Positions 9,719 to 18,871 of a DNA stretch of 64,000 bases are shown one piece after another; position 1 is the first letter of the stretch; every line of letters begins with the position of its first letter. Made by a program: the position numbers and the translations under genes. The notes under the pieces were generated by a model. The model was given only the letters and a program-made list of their open reading frames with translations, was not told where the DNA came from and ran no database searches. This DNA comes from Deltaproteobacteria bacterium. Lineage in GTDB: Bacteria > Desulfobacterota > Desulfomonilia > Desulfomonilales > Desulfomonilaceae. The stretch is from the NCBI GenBank assembly GCA_021777225.1, contig JAJYDQ010000003.1:26927-90926 (forward strand), given 5' to 3'.

Positions 9719-11197
9719 ATGCATCCGGCACATTTCTTTGACGAACCACTGGCGCAGCAGATTCTTCAGATTTCGCTTAGTCTATGCAACGAAAGTTATT
9801 TGGTTGGTGGTAGCATTCGCGACATCCTTCTCGGCGGGCGCCAAATTTCGGACCTCGACATCGCAGTGGAAGGCAACGGTTTTGAAATAGCCCGTGAAGT
9901 CGCTAACAGACTTACGGTAAAATCATCATTTGTAGCATTGGACAAAGACCGGCGCACCGGCAGAATCGTTGTGTCTGAACCTACCAACATGACTGTGGAT
10001 ATCTCCTCTTTCAAAGGTCCAGGCATAACCCAAGATCTTTACCACAGGGATTTCACGATTAACTCAATCGCTGTGCATCTGTGGGACATAATCGGTGGAA
10101 GAGTCTCCGAGGCCATAATTGATCCACTAGGTGGTCGAGAGGACCTTAAACGAAAAATAATTCGTATGTCCTCTTCAAACTCTTTTACTGAAGATCCGCT
10201 TAGGATGCTCCGAGCGTTTAGGTTTTCTTCGCAATTGGGCTTTGATATTTGTCCGGAAGCGCGGCTTGGGATTGAAAAATCTGCGACACTCATCCAAAAT
10301 GTTTCTGGTGAGCGTATTAGGGATGAACTCGAGATCGTATTTCGTTCAAACCGATCAGCCAAAATTGTAGAACAAATGGCCGACACTTCACTGCTCTGGG
10401 AAATTTTCCCCGAATTGAGGCCGTCGCGAGGATTCGAGCAGAATGCGTTTCACCATTTGGACGTTTGGGGCCACACTGTTGATGCCCTGGAAAACCTTGA
10501 AACCATAATTGACAATTTGCCGGTTTTTTTGGGTCTTTTCTCTGAAAAGGCGTCTAACTATATTTGTGAACAACCCGTTACAGGTAGATCCCGGCAGTGG
10601 CTGTTAAAGTTAGCTGTTTTGTTTCACGATTCAGGGAAACCATTTTCCCTACATGTGGACGAAAACGGCAGACGCAGATTCATTGGCCATGAAAAGGTCT
10701 CCAAAACCTTATTTCTTGTGGCCGGAACCCGACTGAAACTGGGTTCCAGGGAATTGTCGGAAGTGTCGTCGTGGATAGAGGGTCACATGAGACCTTCAAT
10801 ACTCACATTGGGAAATCCCTCACAAAGGGCCATAGTGAGGCTCGTTCATCGATTCGGGACACACATCATGGGCTTGGTCATCTTGTATCTGGCGGACTTG
10901 CTTGCGGCTAAAGGACCGGCAAGAGACCTGTCTGACCTTCAAAGAGCCAAACATGGAGTCAGAAGAGTCATAGAACTTTTCCTTAAAGAGGAAGAAACAC
11001 CCATCATTCCGTTATTGGATGGGTTTGATATGATGTCAGAGTTCGGCCTTGAGCAGGGTCCTCATTTGGGATCTATCATAAGATGGTTGGTTACCGAACA
11101 GTCTTTAGGCTTGACGCGGAACCGCGAGCAGGCCAAAGAGGCCATCCGGCGATATCTCAAGCAAAATCCAGTCACGCAAAAAAAAGAGAGGACCTAA
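9719..11197 (+). CDS. tRNA nucleotidyltransferase/poly(A) polymerase family protein with HD domain
   Basis: Class II nucleotidyltransferase that adds CCA, or part of it, to tRNA 3' ends. The N-terminal domain has the GGSIRD motif (about residues 31-36) and the metal-binding DLDIA. RRTGRIVV and HRDFTINSIA follow, the latter a hallmark of the family. The neck/body region contains EDPLRMLRAFRF. Around residue 300 there is an HD-type motif, LFHDSGKP, with GHEKVS behind it, so a phosphohydrolase domain is present. At 492 residues it is a full-length HD-containing member. Its stop codon lies inside a terminator hairpin shared with the convergent rpsA. A-adding versus CCA-adding specificity is not resolved. 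Confidence 0.9.
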   Translation: MHPAHFFDEPLAQQILQISLSLCNESYLVGGSIRDILLGGRQISDLDIAVEGNGFEIAREVANRLTVKSSFVALDKDRRTGRIVVSEPTNMTVDISSFKGPGITQDLYHRDFTINSIAVHLWDIIGGRVSEAIIDPLGGREDLKRKIIRMSSSNSFTEDPLRMLRAFRFSSQLGFDICPEARLGIEKSATLIQNVSGERIRDELEIVFRSNRSAKIVEQMADTSLLWEIFPELRPSRGFEQNAFHHLDVWGHTVDALENLETIIDNLPVFLGLFSEKASNYICEQPVTGRSRQWLLKLAVLFHDSGKPFSLHVDENGRRRFIGHEKVSKTLFLVAGTRLKLGSRELSEVSSWIEGHMRPSILTLGNPSQRAIVRLVHRFGTHIMGLVILYLADLLAAKGPARDLSDLQRAKHGVRRVIELFLKEEETPIIPLLDGFDMMSEFGLEQGPHLGSIIRWLVTEQSLGLTRNREQAKEAIRRYLKQNPVTQKKERT

Positions 11198-11215
11198 TCT
11201 TGTAATTAGGTCCTC
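11188..11215 (-). terminator. Intrinsic terminator of rpsA, overlapping the end of the CCA-type gene
   Basis: The arms GAGGACCTAAT and ATTAGGTCCTC pair perfectly over 11 bases around a six-base loop. On the minus strand the stem is followed by CTCTTTTTTTTGC, a strong U-tract, so it ends the rpsA transcript. On the plus strand the following sequence is only weakly U-rich. The stop codon of the plus-strand gene (11195-11197) is inside the left arm. Confidence 0.85.
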
Positions 11216-11348
11216 TTGTGTCGTTTCATATATTTGGTCTACTATACCGAAAACAAGTTCAAATTTATTCGGCTATCGACAACCTGTTCCCTGGAAGCCA
11301 GGAGCAGACGAGGCTGGCAATTTGAGCGAAAACAAACGCTCAAAAAAC

Positions 11349-13082
11349 TTACTCTTTACCCAATGACGCCCCCAGATTTTCTTTGAGTAGATCACCCAGG
11401 TTCGAGGCTACCACATCCTGACTCCCGCCATAACTCTTTTGTTCGTAATCAGGGACCCTCTCAAGGCTCTTTATCGAAAGGGCAATTTTCTTGTCCTTTT
11501 TGTTGACCTTTAACACTACGGCGGTAAGTTCGGCTCCCTCTTTGGTGAAGTCATGAGGAGAACTTACTCTTTCTTTGGACAATTCGGAAACGTGAATCAT
11601 CCCCTCGATACCTTCCTCGATTTCAAGAAATACACCGAAATCTGTGATGGAGGAAACCTTACCGACAACTTTGGAGCCAGGAGGATATCGATCGGGAACA
11701 GTTTCCCAGGGATCTTCCATCATCTGTTTGATACCCAGAGAGAACCGTTCATTCTCTTTGTCGATGTTTAATACAACAGCTTGAACAGTTTGTCCTTTTT
11801 TGTAGAACTCTCCAGGATGCTTGATCCGCTGAGTCCAGGATATATCAGATATGTGAACCAAACCGTCTATACCCTCGTCAATTCCAACGAATATTCCAAA
11901 GTCGGTGACATTCCTGATTTTTCCCTCAATCTTCGTACCTTCAGGATAACGCTCGGCAATTACGTCCCACGGATTGGACCGCAATTGCTTGATCCCCAAC
12001 GAAACCCTTTTCTGTTCTTTGTCCACGTTCAGAACTATGACATCAATTTCTTCACCGATGTGGACCATCTTGGATGGATGCCTCGGTTTCTTGGTCCATG
12101 CCATTTCTGACACATGGACAAGACCCTCGACCCCAGTCTCAAGTTCCACGAAGACGCCATAATCAGTAATGCTGACGACTTTACCAGACCATTTCGACCC
12201 AATGGGGTAAGTTTGGTCAACGGTTTCCCAAGGATCAGGTGTAAGTTGCTTCATGCCTAGCGACACCCGTTCCTTGTCGTTGTCAAACTTTAGGACCTTA
12301 ACTTTAATCTCGTCCCCGACCTTGATCATATCAGCGGGGTGATTGATCCGACCCCAGGACATGTCTGTTATATGAAGCAGGCCATCAATGCCGCCAAGGT
12401 CTACAAATGCGCCATAGTCGGTAATATTTTTAACGACACCGTTAAACACTTCTCCACTTTCCAGGGCATTGGAAATAAAGTCCTTGCGTAAATCACGAGT
12501 CTTGTCGAGAAGTGGCCGACGGGAAAGCACTATGTTACCGCGTTTACGATTATATTTTAGTACATTGAATTCGAATGTCTCGCCAATATATTTGTCAAAA
12601 TTCCGGACGGGTTTTAGATCGATCTGAGAACCTGGAAGGAACGCTGGGACTCCAATATCTACCTGCATACCGCCTTTAACGCGCGCGACGATCTTGCCTT
12701 GAATCGTTTTTTCAGTTTCACAAATCTGTGCGACCTCATCCCATATCTTAATTTTGTCAGCTTTGGTTTTCGATATCCTGACGCCGCCACTATCGCCCAT
12801 GTCTTCCAAAAAGACTTCGACTTCGTCACCAACTGCGACAGTCAGTTTACCTTCACTGTTCATGAACTGATCAATGGGGATTTGCCCTTCAGATTTCGAC
12901 CCGACATCAACCATTACGTGTTCGGGAGTAATCTGAACGACTACACCTTTTACGATCTGGCCTTCCTGGGCTTTGTGAAAACTGCTTTCGACGAGTTCCG
13001 CGAAATTTTCCTCTTTGGTGGTATCCTGCCCCTCTTCTTCGTTGGTTAAATTGTCATTAGATTGGGTTTCCAAATTTTCCAT
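11349..13082 (-). CDS. rpsA: 30S ribosomal protein S1
   Basis: mRNA-binding ribosomal protein needed for translation initiation. Six S1 (OB-fold) repeats are visible. Two diverged N-terminal ones (GVVVQITPEHVMVDVGSKSE and KIVARVKGGMQVDIGVPAFL) are followed by four close copies with the pattern ITDYGAF/VFVxL, GLLHITDMSW, and xVSLGxKQLxxxPW. The start is set at ATG 13082 (MENLETQ), which has GGGGGTG upstream. A longer TTG-initiated reading from 13127 is less likely. It follows cmk, the same cmk-rpsA order as in many proteobacteria. A strong terminator lies 130 bases downstream. Confidence 0.96.
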   Translation of the reverse strand: MENLETQSNDNLTNEEEGQDTTKEENFAELVESSFHKAQEGQIVKGVVVQITPEHVMVDVGSKSEGQIPIDQFMNSEGKLTVAVGDEVEVFLEDMGDSGGVRISKTKADKIKIWDEVAQICETEKTIQGKIVARVKGGMQVDIGVPAFLPGSQIDLKPVRNFDKYIGETFEFNVLKYNRKRGNIVLSRRPLLDKTRDLRKDFISNALESGEVFNGVVKNITDYGAFVDLGGIDGLLHITDMSWGRINHPADMIKVGDEIKVKVLKFDNDKERVSLGMKQLTPDPWETVDQTYPIGSKWSGKVVSITDYGVFVELETGVEGLVHVSEMAWTKKPRHPSKMVHIGEEIDVIVLNVDKEQKRVSLGIKQLRSNPWDVIAERYPEGTKIEGKIRNVTDFGIFVGIDEGIDGLVHISDISWTQRIKHPGEFYKKGQTVQAVVLNIDKENERFSLGIKQMMEDPWETVPDRYPPGSKVVGKVSSITDFGVFLEIEEGIEGMIHVSELSKERVSSPHDFTKEGAELTAVVLKVNKKDKKIALSIKSLERVPDYEQKSYGGSQDVVASNLGDLLKENLGASLGKE

Positions 13083-13147
13083 CCAGTAAGCACCCCCAGA
13101 CTCTTTTGTCCGCCATCGGTATTTCAACTAAACTGCGTAATCTAGTA

Positions 13148-13176
13148 CGTATATATGTTTCTCCAAATCATTACAA
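13148..13176 (-). promoter_or_regulatory. Possible promoter in front of rpsA
   Basis: On the minus strand TTGTAA (13176-13171), a 17-base spacer and TATACG (13153-13148) lie between cmk and rpsA. Each hexamer matches the sigma-70 consensus at four of six bases. The -35 overlaps the cmk stop codon. This would let rpsA be made in excess of cmk. Confidence 0.35.
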
Positions 13177-13929
13177 GAAAAACTTGGATGGACGATCTAG
13201 TTTTTTTGCGGCAGTCTCCTGTTTCAACAGATCCAGCCTTGATTTTATCAACTTTAACATTGTTCCGAGGATTTGATCCGGGGTCAAATTTGTCGTGTCC
13301 ACGATCGTGGCGTCCTTTGCTGGTACCATAGGGGCAAGGGCACGGGTTTCATCACGATGGTCCCGGGCGCGCATTTCCAAAAAAACCTCGGAATATGAAG
13401 GTTGGGCACCTTTTTGTAATAGTTCCTCGTATCTACGTTTGGCCCGCTCCTCGGCGCTTGCGGTCAAAAAAAACTTCATCTGAGCAAAAGGAAACACCAC
13501 CTCGCCCATGTCACGACCCTCAGCGACAAGATCACACTGTAGCGCTACTGATCGCTGGATGCCGAGCAGCTTGCGCCTGACCTCCGCCTTTGCAGAAAAA
13601 ACTGAAGCCGCTACACCAACGTATTCCGACCTGATTTCCGAGCTTACGTCTTCTCCGTCAAGCGAGATTTGCATACTCCCGACCGCTGGCTCAATATCGA
13701 TGTTGATGGATTTGAGCAGATCATCCGGAATGATTTCGTCGTTGGGAATTATGCCTGCTCTGAGCAAAGCTAATGCCACTGTCCTATATAGAGCCCCACT
13801 GTCGAGCATACAGAATCCCAGTTGTTTGGCAAGTTTTCGCGCAATTGTCGTCTTTCCGGCCCCAGCAGGACCATCCACTGTAACAACAACGAACATCGGC
13901 TCCTTGAAATTGTTCGGTTTATGAGTCAC
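13171..13929 (-). CDS. cmk: Cytidylate kinase
   Basis: Phosphorylates CMP/dCMP with ATP. The P-loop GPAGAGKTT lies near residues 20-28. LDSGALYRTVAL follows, as in Cmk, then the nucleotide-binding VAEGRDMGEVVFP and the lid segment around RYEELLQKG. The reading frame begins with GTG 13929, with GGAG just upstream. An ATG eleven codons later (MFVVVTVDGP, 13896) also has AAGGAG but at a very short spacing, so the start is open. It sits between hisC and rpsA. Confidence 0.95.
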   Translation of the reverse strand: MTHKPNNFKEPMFVVVTVDGPAGAGKTTIARKLAKQLGFCMLDSGALYRTVALALLRAGIIPNDEIIPDDLLKSINIDIEPAVGSMQISLDGEDVSSEIRSEYVGVAASVFSAKAEVRRKLLGIQRSVALQCDLVAEGRDMGEVVFPFAQMKFFLTASAEERAKRRYEELLQKGAQPSYSEVFLEMRARDHRDETRALAPMVPAKDATIVDTTNLTPDQILGTMLKLIKSRLDLLKQETAAKKLDRPSKFFL

Positions 13930-13985
13930 GTTTCTCCAGATTTACTATTAACAAATTCATTGCAGATTGATCATTCATTTGATTT

Positions 13986-15113
13986 TTAACTCGATAGGCC
14001 CTCAACAGTCTTTTTCAAGGCGTCTACAAACTTCCTGTTCTGGTCTTCCAAACCTATGGTAACCCGTATATAATCAGGAAGTCCGAAACTCTTCAGATGC
14101 CTTACAATTACTCCTTCCTTTAATAACGCCAGATACAGGGCTTCGGCGTCACAACCAGCCCTGAAAGTAATAAAATTGGCCTGAGTGGGCACTGGGTCTA
14201 AACCGAGGGAACTCAGGCTATCGAAAAGTAGTTTCTTCCCCAGAGAATTTGTCTCCCGGGACCTTGTGATGTGATCGTTGTCCAGTAGAGCGGCGGCAGC
14301 GGCCTCTTGGGCCAAGAGGTTGACGTTGAATGGGGGCCTCACTCTGTTGAGTAATTGAATCAGCCAAGGCTGCGCAATTCCATACCCAATTCTCAGTCCG
14401 GCCAGGCCATATATTTTGGAGAAAGTACGCAAGAAAATCAGATTCTCCGATCGATCGACGTGGTCAACACCCGTTGGACAATCATCCCTATCAACATACT
14501 CACGATAGGCTTCGTCCAAGACAAGTATGACACCTCGCTCTCTTGTAACATCGAGCAACTCCTTAAACTCCGAATTTCGGATGGTTGTCCCTGTTGGGCT
14601 GTGTGGATTTGACAGAAACAACATTCTAGTCTTATCAGTTATCGCTCTTGCCATTGCATCCAGGTCGAGATGAAAAGCCTTTAGTGGGATCTTCACGGAG
14701 CGGCCGCCGAAAAGCCGTGTGACGATTTTATACATGGAAAACGCGTTTTGCGGCATTATGACTTCATCATCCATCCCTACAAAAACGTGAGTGAGCATCT
14801 GCATGATTTCATCCGAGCCATTTCCCAGGATGACTTGATTGAAAGAAACACCGTAGTGTTCAGCAAGCGCTTTCCGCAATTCCGGACCGCTGGATTCGGG
14901 ATAGATGTTAGTCATCCCGATGTTTTTCATTATTGCTTCCATCGCCTTTGGAGATGGTCCCAAGGGGTTCTCGTTTGACGCCAGTTTTATGGCGCTGGAG
15001 ATTTTAAACTCCCGCTCAAGTTCCGCAACAGGTTTTCCTGGAACATATTCGGGGATAGATAACACGTACGGCATCACGTGTATGCCGGCCCAATCCGGAA
15101 TTTCTGCGCCCAT
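13986..15113 (-). CDS. hisC: Histidinol-phosphate aminotransferase
   Basis: PLP-dependent fold-type I aminotransferase of histidine synthesis (imidazole acetol-phosphate plus glutamate). It contains KLASNENPLGPSPKA, GNGSDEIMQ, LSNPHSPTG, LDEAYREY and the PLP lysine in TFSKIYGLAGLRIGYG. Arg near the C-terminus (IRVTIG) fits substrate binding. The length of 375 residues is normal. ATG 15113 has AGAGGTC upstream. It leads the hisC-cmk-rpsA group and is divergent from the menaquinone cluster. No other his genes are nearby, so a broader aromatic aminotransferase role is possible. Confidence 0.9.
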   Translation of the reverse strand: MGAEIPDWAGIHVMPYVLSIPEYVPGKPVAELEREFKISSAIKLASNENPLGPSPKAMEAIMKNIGMTNIYPESSGPELRKALAEHYGVSFNQVILGNGSDEIMQMLTHVFVGMDDEVIMPQNAFSMYKIVTRLFGGRSVKIPLKAFHLDLDAMARAITDKTRMLFLSNPHSPTGTTIRNSEFKELLDVTRERGVILVLDEAYREYVDRDDCPTGVDHVDRSENLIFLRTFSKIYGLAGLRIGYGIAQPWLIQLLNRVRPPFNVNLLAQEAAAAALLDNDHITRSRETNSLGKKLLFDSLSSLGLDPVPTQANFITFRAGCDAEALYLALLKEGVIVRHLKSFGLPDYIRVTIGLEDQNRKFVDALKKTVEGLSS

Positions 15114-15329
15114 TGTTAAATTGACCTCTCATTTTCAGGACCGCTCTTGTCATTCTTTGACAAAAGCTAGAAGAATCATGGAAGGATTTTTATAACTTTC
15201 TCCTCAACATAGGTCAACTCCACGTTCAACAGTCATAGTTTTCTGTTATCGTTTTCTTGTATTTTTCGAACAGTCGGTCTAAATTTTAAATAACTAATTC
15301 ATTTTATGAAGGAACATCATAAGTAATCC

Positions 15330-16772
15330 ATGCCGTATAAAAATTTACGTCAATTTGTTGAAGCTCTTGAAGCAGCGGGTGAACTGCGTCGAATAAAGGC
15401 CGAAGTCGACCCTGTGCTGGAAATATCGGAGATTGCCGATCGGGTTTCAAAGACAAACGGTCCCGCTTTACTTTTTGAAAACGTAAAAGGATCTACATAC
15501 CCTCTTCTGATAAATGCCTTAGGTAGCTACGGTCGAATGAGACTGGCCCTCTCGTGCGGATCGTTTGATGAAATTGCTGCCCGGCTAGAAGCCAGCATGA
15601 AAATTCGTCCTCCTGAGGGGTTCGTGCAAAAGATCAGGATGCTTTTCGCTTTAAAGGAAATGGCCAATATCATCCCCAAAAAGGTTAAGAATGGGCCCTG
15701 TCAGGAAAAAGTCCTTTTTAGCGGTCCCCTTCTGGATAGTTTACCAATCCTGACATGCTGGCCCAAAGACGGCGGGCCATTTATAACACTTCCGATAGCA
15801 ATTTCAAAGGACCCTGACACAGGGATTCAGAATGCCGGTATGTATCGCATGCAAAAATATGACAACAACTCAACTGGTATGCATTGGCAATACAACAAGG
15901 ACGGCACTCGCCATTTTGACAAGTACAAATCCCGGGGCCAACGTATGGAAGTGGCGGTTGCCCTCGGCGGGGCGCCTTCAGTTACATATGCCGCTACTGC
16001 CCCTCTTCCACCTGATATTGATGAACTTGTATTCGCGGGCTTTCTGGAATCCAGGCCAATAGAGATAGTCAAAGCCAAGACGGTCGATCTCTATGTGCCT
16101 GCCGAATCTGATTTCGTGCTTGAAGGCTATGTAGATCCGTGTGAAGAATTTCTTGAAGGTCCATTTGGAGACCACACCGGTTTTTATTCCGCCGCCGACT
16201 TATACCCGGTATTCCATGTGACAGCGTTGACGTGCAGAAATGACGCAATCTACCCGGCCACAGTCGTTGGAAAACCACCGATGGAAGACTGCTTTATGGC
16301 AAAAGCCACCGAAAGAATTTTTCTTCCGATGTTAAAATTTCTGATACCTGAGATCGTGGACATGGAACTTCCTATTGAAGGGGTGTTTCACAATTGCGCG
16401 CTGGTTTCAATAGACAAAAAATACCCCGGGCAGGCCAAGAAAGTCATAAACGCGCTCTGGGGACTCGGCCAGATGGCTTCGACAAAATTCATAGCTATAT
16501 TTGACAAGGATATGGACCTGCGCGACACAAGCACTGTGGTGTGGAAGTTACTTAACAATGTAGATCCTAAAAGGGATCTGCTAATTTCTGAAGGTCCCCT
16601 TGACGCCCTTGATCATTCGGCGTCATATTTTAATTTCGGTGGCAAAATGGGGATCGACGCCACTAGGAAGACAAGAGAAGAAGGAATGGGCAGGGACTGG
16701 CCCGAGGAAATATCAATGTCCCAAAAAATCAAAGATAAAGTTGCAACACGATGGAAAGAATATGGACTTTAA
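15330..16772 (+). CDS. mqnL: UbiD-family menaquinone biosynthesis decarboxylase (MqnL)
   Basis: Prenylated-FMN-dependent decarboxylase of the UbiD family. In the futalosine pathway it is assigned to decarboxylation of the prenylated 1,4-dihydroxy-6-naphthoate. Family features include FENVKGSTYPLLINALGS near the start, the GGAPSVTYAATAPLPPDIDE segment, and the catalytic-region EGPFGDHTGFYS with E-D-H acidic residues. The 480-residue length fits. It opens a tight cluster with mqnP and all five mqnABCDE genes, which makes the menaquinone role likely. The UbiX/MqnM enzyme that makes prenyl-FMN is not in the window. Confidence 0.9.
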   Translation: MPYKNLRQFVEALEAAGELRRIKAEVDPVLEISEIADRVSKTNGPALLFENVKGSTYPLLINALGSYGRMRLALSCGSFDEIAARLEASMKIRPPEGFVQKIRMLFALKEMANIIPKKVKNGPCQEKVLFSGPLLDSLPILTCWPKDGGPFITLPIAISKDPDTGIQNAGMYRMQKYDNNSTGMHWQYNKDGTRHFDKYKSRGQRMEVAVALGGAPSVTYAATAPLPPDIDELVFAGFLESRPIEIVKAKTVDLYVPAESDFVLEGYVDPCEEFLEGPFGDHTGFYSAADLYPVFHVTALTCRNDAIYPATVVGKPPMEDCFMAKATERIFLPMLKFLIPEIVDMELPIEGVFHNCALVSIDKKYPGQAKKVINALWGLGQMASTKFIAIFDKDMDLRDTSTVVWKLLNNVDPKRDLLISEGPLDALDHSASYFNFGGKMGIDATRKTREEGMGRDWPEEISMSQKIKDKVATRWKEYGL

Positions 16773-17604
16773 GAAGTTCTCTTCTCTGATACTTTTTGAG
16801 CAAACTCTGTTTGCTCTACCTTTTGCATATCTAGGTGTGCTATTTGCGAATGGGAGACATTTCTCAACCTGGGTGCTTGTTACCGTAGCATTTGTGGCGG
16901 CTCGAACGGCGGGGATGAGTTTCAACAGGGTTATAGACGCTGAAATAGACAGCAGGAACCCTCGCACAAAACATCGTCTTGTTCCCAGCGGTGAGGTCAA
17001 AAGGATTGAAGTGTGGCTAATCGGGTTGATAGCTTGCCTGATGCTTGTTGGCGCGTCATTTCTGTTAAACACCCTTTGTTTCTACCTATCATTCCCGGCA
17101 ATTGTTTTGTTGTTTACCTATTCGTACTTTAAGCGTTTCTCTTCATCGTCACATTTTTATTTGGGACTTGTTGAAGCGGTGGCCCCAATCGGTGGGTATA
17201 TTGCCGTAACGGGTAAGTTTTCCCTCGTCTCCATTCTCCTGGGTGTCGCAATCTTGCTATGGATCGCCGGTCTTGACATAGTGTACGCTGTCCAGGACTT
17301 GGATTTCGACCGAAAAGAAGGACTCTATTCGTTTCCGTCAATATTCGGACAAAATGCGTCGCTCATAGTCTCTGAAGCCTGTTATGTCCTGTCTATGTGC
17401 GCAATGGTTACAGCCGGCGTAATTACTGGGAAGAGCATACCCTATTGGATGGCTTTGGCTTGCGTCGCGTTCATTTTCATTTATCAGCAAATGGTTGTAA
17501 AAAGTGGCGACATGTCACTGGCCCTAAAGAAATTTTTTTATGCCAATCTGTATGTGTCGCCCTTTCTATTGATCGGCACATTGATTGATGTGTTTTTAAC
17601 ATGA
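16762..17604 (+). CDS. mqnP: UbiA-family prenyltransferase (MqnP)
   Basis: Integral membrane enzyme that attaches the polyprenyl chain to 1,4-dihydroxy-6-naphthoate. It has seven to nine hydrophobic helices and two Asp-rich Mg-diphosphate motifs: NRVIDAEIDSRNPRTKHR near residue 60 and DLDFDRKEGLYSFP near residue 180. The true start is ATG 16762 (MDFKKFSSLI) with GGAAAG upstream. It overlaps the end of mqnL by 11 bases, which indicates coupled translation. UbiA proteins for ubiquinone look similar; the cluster context decides for menaquinone. Confidence 0.9.
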   Translation: MDFKKFSSLILFEQTLFALPFAYLGVLFANGRHFSTWVLVTVAFVAARTAGMSFNRVIDAEIDSRNPRTKHRLVPSGEVKRIEVWLIGLIACLMLVGASFLLNTLCFYLSFPAIVLLFTYSYFKRFSSSSHFYLGLVEAVAPIGGYIAVTGKFSLVSILLGVAILLWIAGLDIVYAVQDLDFDRKEGLYSFPSIFGQNASLIVSEACYVLSMCAMVTAGVITGKSIPYWMALACVAFIFIYQQMVVKSGDMSLALKKFFYANLYVSPFLLIGTLIDVFLT

Positions 17605-17750
17605 CTACCCTTTTCTTTACTGATGAATGCTCTCTTCAATTGGTACAGTCAATGATCCAGCATCCACAGGACACCATTAGAGCTAGCGAAACATTGCCAG
17701 TTTTGAAGATGGGTCTTGATCCGAAATTTAAATAGTTTTATGGGCTTGCA

Positions 17751-18854
17751 ATGAATTTTTCCGATTTTCCAGATTCAGTCACAAACAAGAGGCTTCGGAC
17801 AATCGCGCAAAAGGTCTATGAAGGCATACCGGCTTCGAAGTCAGACGCCAATTACATGCTCACGACAAACGACATTTTAGACCTCGGGAAAATCAGCGAC
17901 TTTGTCAGAACAAGACTTCACGGTGACATCGCCTATTACGGCGTAAACATGAACCTCAATTTCACCAATATATGCGAACTCCGATGCCCGCTCTGCGCAT
18001 TCTCTCGTGACGAAGGCGACAAAGACGCTTTCGTACTCTCTCTCGACCAGATTGAAGCACGTGTTCAGGCGGCCGTCAAATCGGGCATAGATGAAGTTCA
18101 TATAGTTGGAGGACTTAATCCAGAACTTTCAATCGACTATTTTGAACAGATGATAAGGCGAATCAAAAAAATTAAACCTGAAATCTTTGTCGTTGCCTTT
18201 ACCGCTGTTGAGATAGACTACTTCGCAAAAAAGGCAAAGATATCAGCCAAGGAAACCTTGAAGCGATTAATGAAAGCCGGCGTTGGAGCAATGCCCGGTG
18301 GAGGCGCAGAAATATTTTCACCGCAAATAAGACACATCATAGCGCCTGCAAAAATCTCAGGCAAAAGATGGCTTCAAATAATGCGATCAGCCCATGAATT
18401 GGGTTTAAAGACAAATGTCACCATGTTGTACAATCATAAAGAGGGAGTTGAAGATATTACCGACCATCTCGCCAGAATACGGAAACTTCAGGACGAAACT
18501 CATGGGTTCAAGACATTTGTTCCACTATTGTTTCATGGAGAAAACACCAATATTGAAGCAAAACGCAGAACTTCGACCGGATATGACGATATTAGAATTT
18601 ATGCTACGAGCCGGATATTTCTGCACAATGTTTTGCATCTCAAGGCCCTGTGGATGTATCTCAGCGACAAGATGGCCCAGATTCTGCTTAAGTTCGGAGT
18701 TGATGATTTCGCAGCTACATATCAAAATGAAAAGGTCGTTCACGCCGCAGGCGCAAAAACACCCGATTATGGATCGGAATCCTTCCTGAAAAGACTGATA
18801 GAGAACGCTGGACTCAAACCTGTCAGGACCACCGCGAATTACTGGATTCAATGA
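17751..18854 (+). CDS. mqnE: Aminofutalosine synthase (radical SAM, MqnE)
   Basis: Couples the 3-[(1-carboxyvinyl)oxy]benzoate product of MqnA to SAM to form aminodeoxyfutalosine. C75, C79 and C82 make the CxxxCxxC cluster site (NICELRCPLCAFSRDEGD), followed by HIVGGLNPELSIDYFE and AMPGGGAEIFSP, which are typical of MqnE and distinguish it from MqnC. The 367-residue length is normal. It follows mqnP after a 146-base gap in which I see no terminator. The next gene, mqnA, starts at or just after its stop. Confidence 0.95.
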   Translation: MNFSDFPDSVTNKRLRTIAQKVYEGIPASKSDANYMLTTNDILDLGKISDFVRTRLHGDIAYYGVNMNLNFTNICELRCPLCAFSRDEGDKDAFVLSLDQIEARVQAAVKSGIDEVHIVGGLNPELSIDYFEQMIRRIKKIKPEIFVVAFTAVEIDYFAKKAKISAKETLKRLMKAGVGAMPGGGAEIFSPQIRHIIAPAKISGKRWLQIMRSAHELGLKTNVTMLYNHKEGVEDITDHLARIRKLQDETHGFKTFVPLLFHGENTNIEAKRRTSTGYDDIRIYATSRIFLHNVLHLKALWMYLSDKMAQILLKFGVDDFAATYQNEKVVHAAGAKTPDYGSESFLKRLIENAGLKPVRTTANYWIQ

Positions 18855-18871
18855 AATTGGAGATCCTCAAA

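Noticed and set aside
13508..13924. Long plus-strand frame opposite cytidylate kinase
   Set aside because: Antisense to a gene with full Cmk motifs; Ser/Pro-rich composition and no ribosome site.
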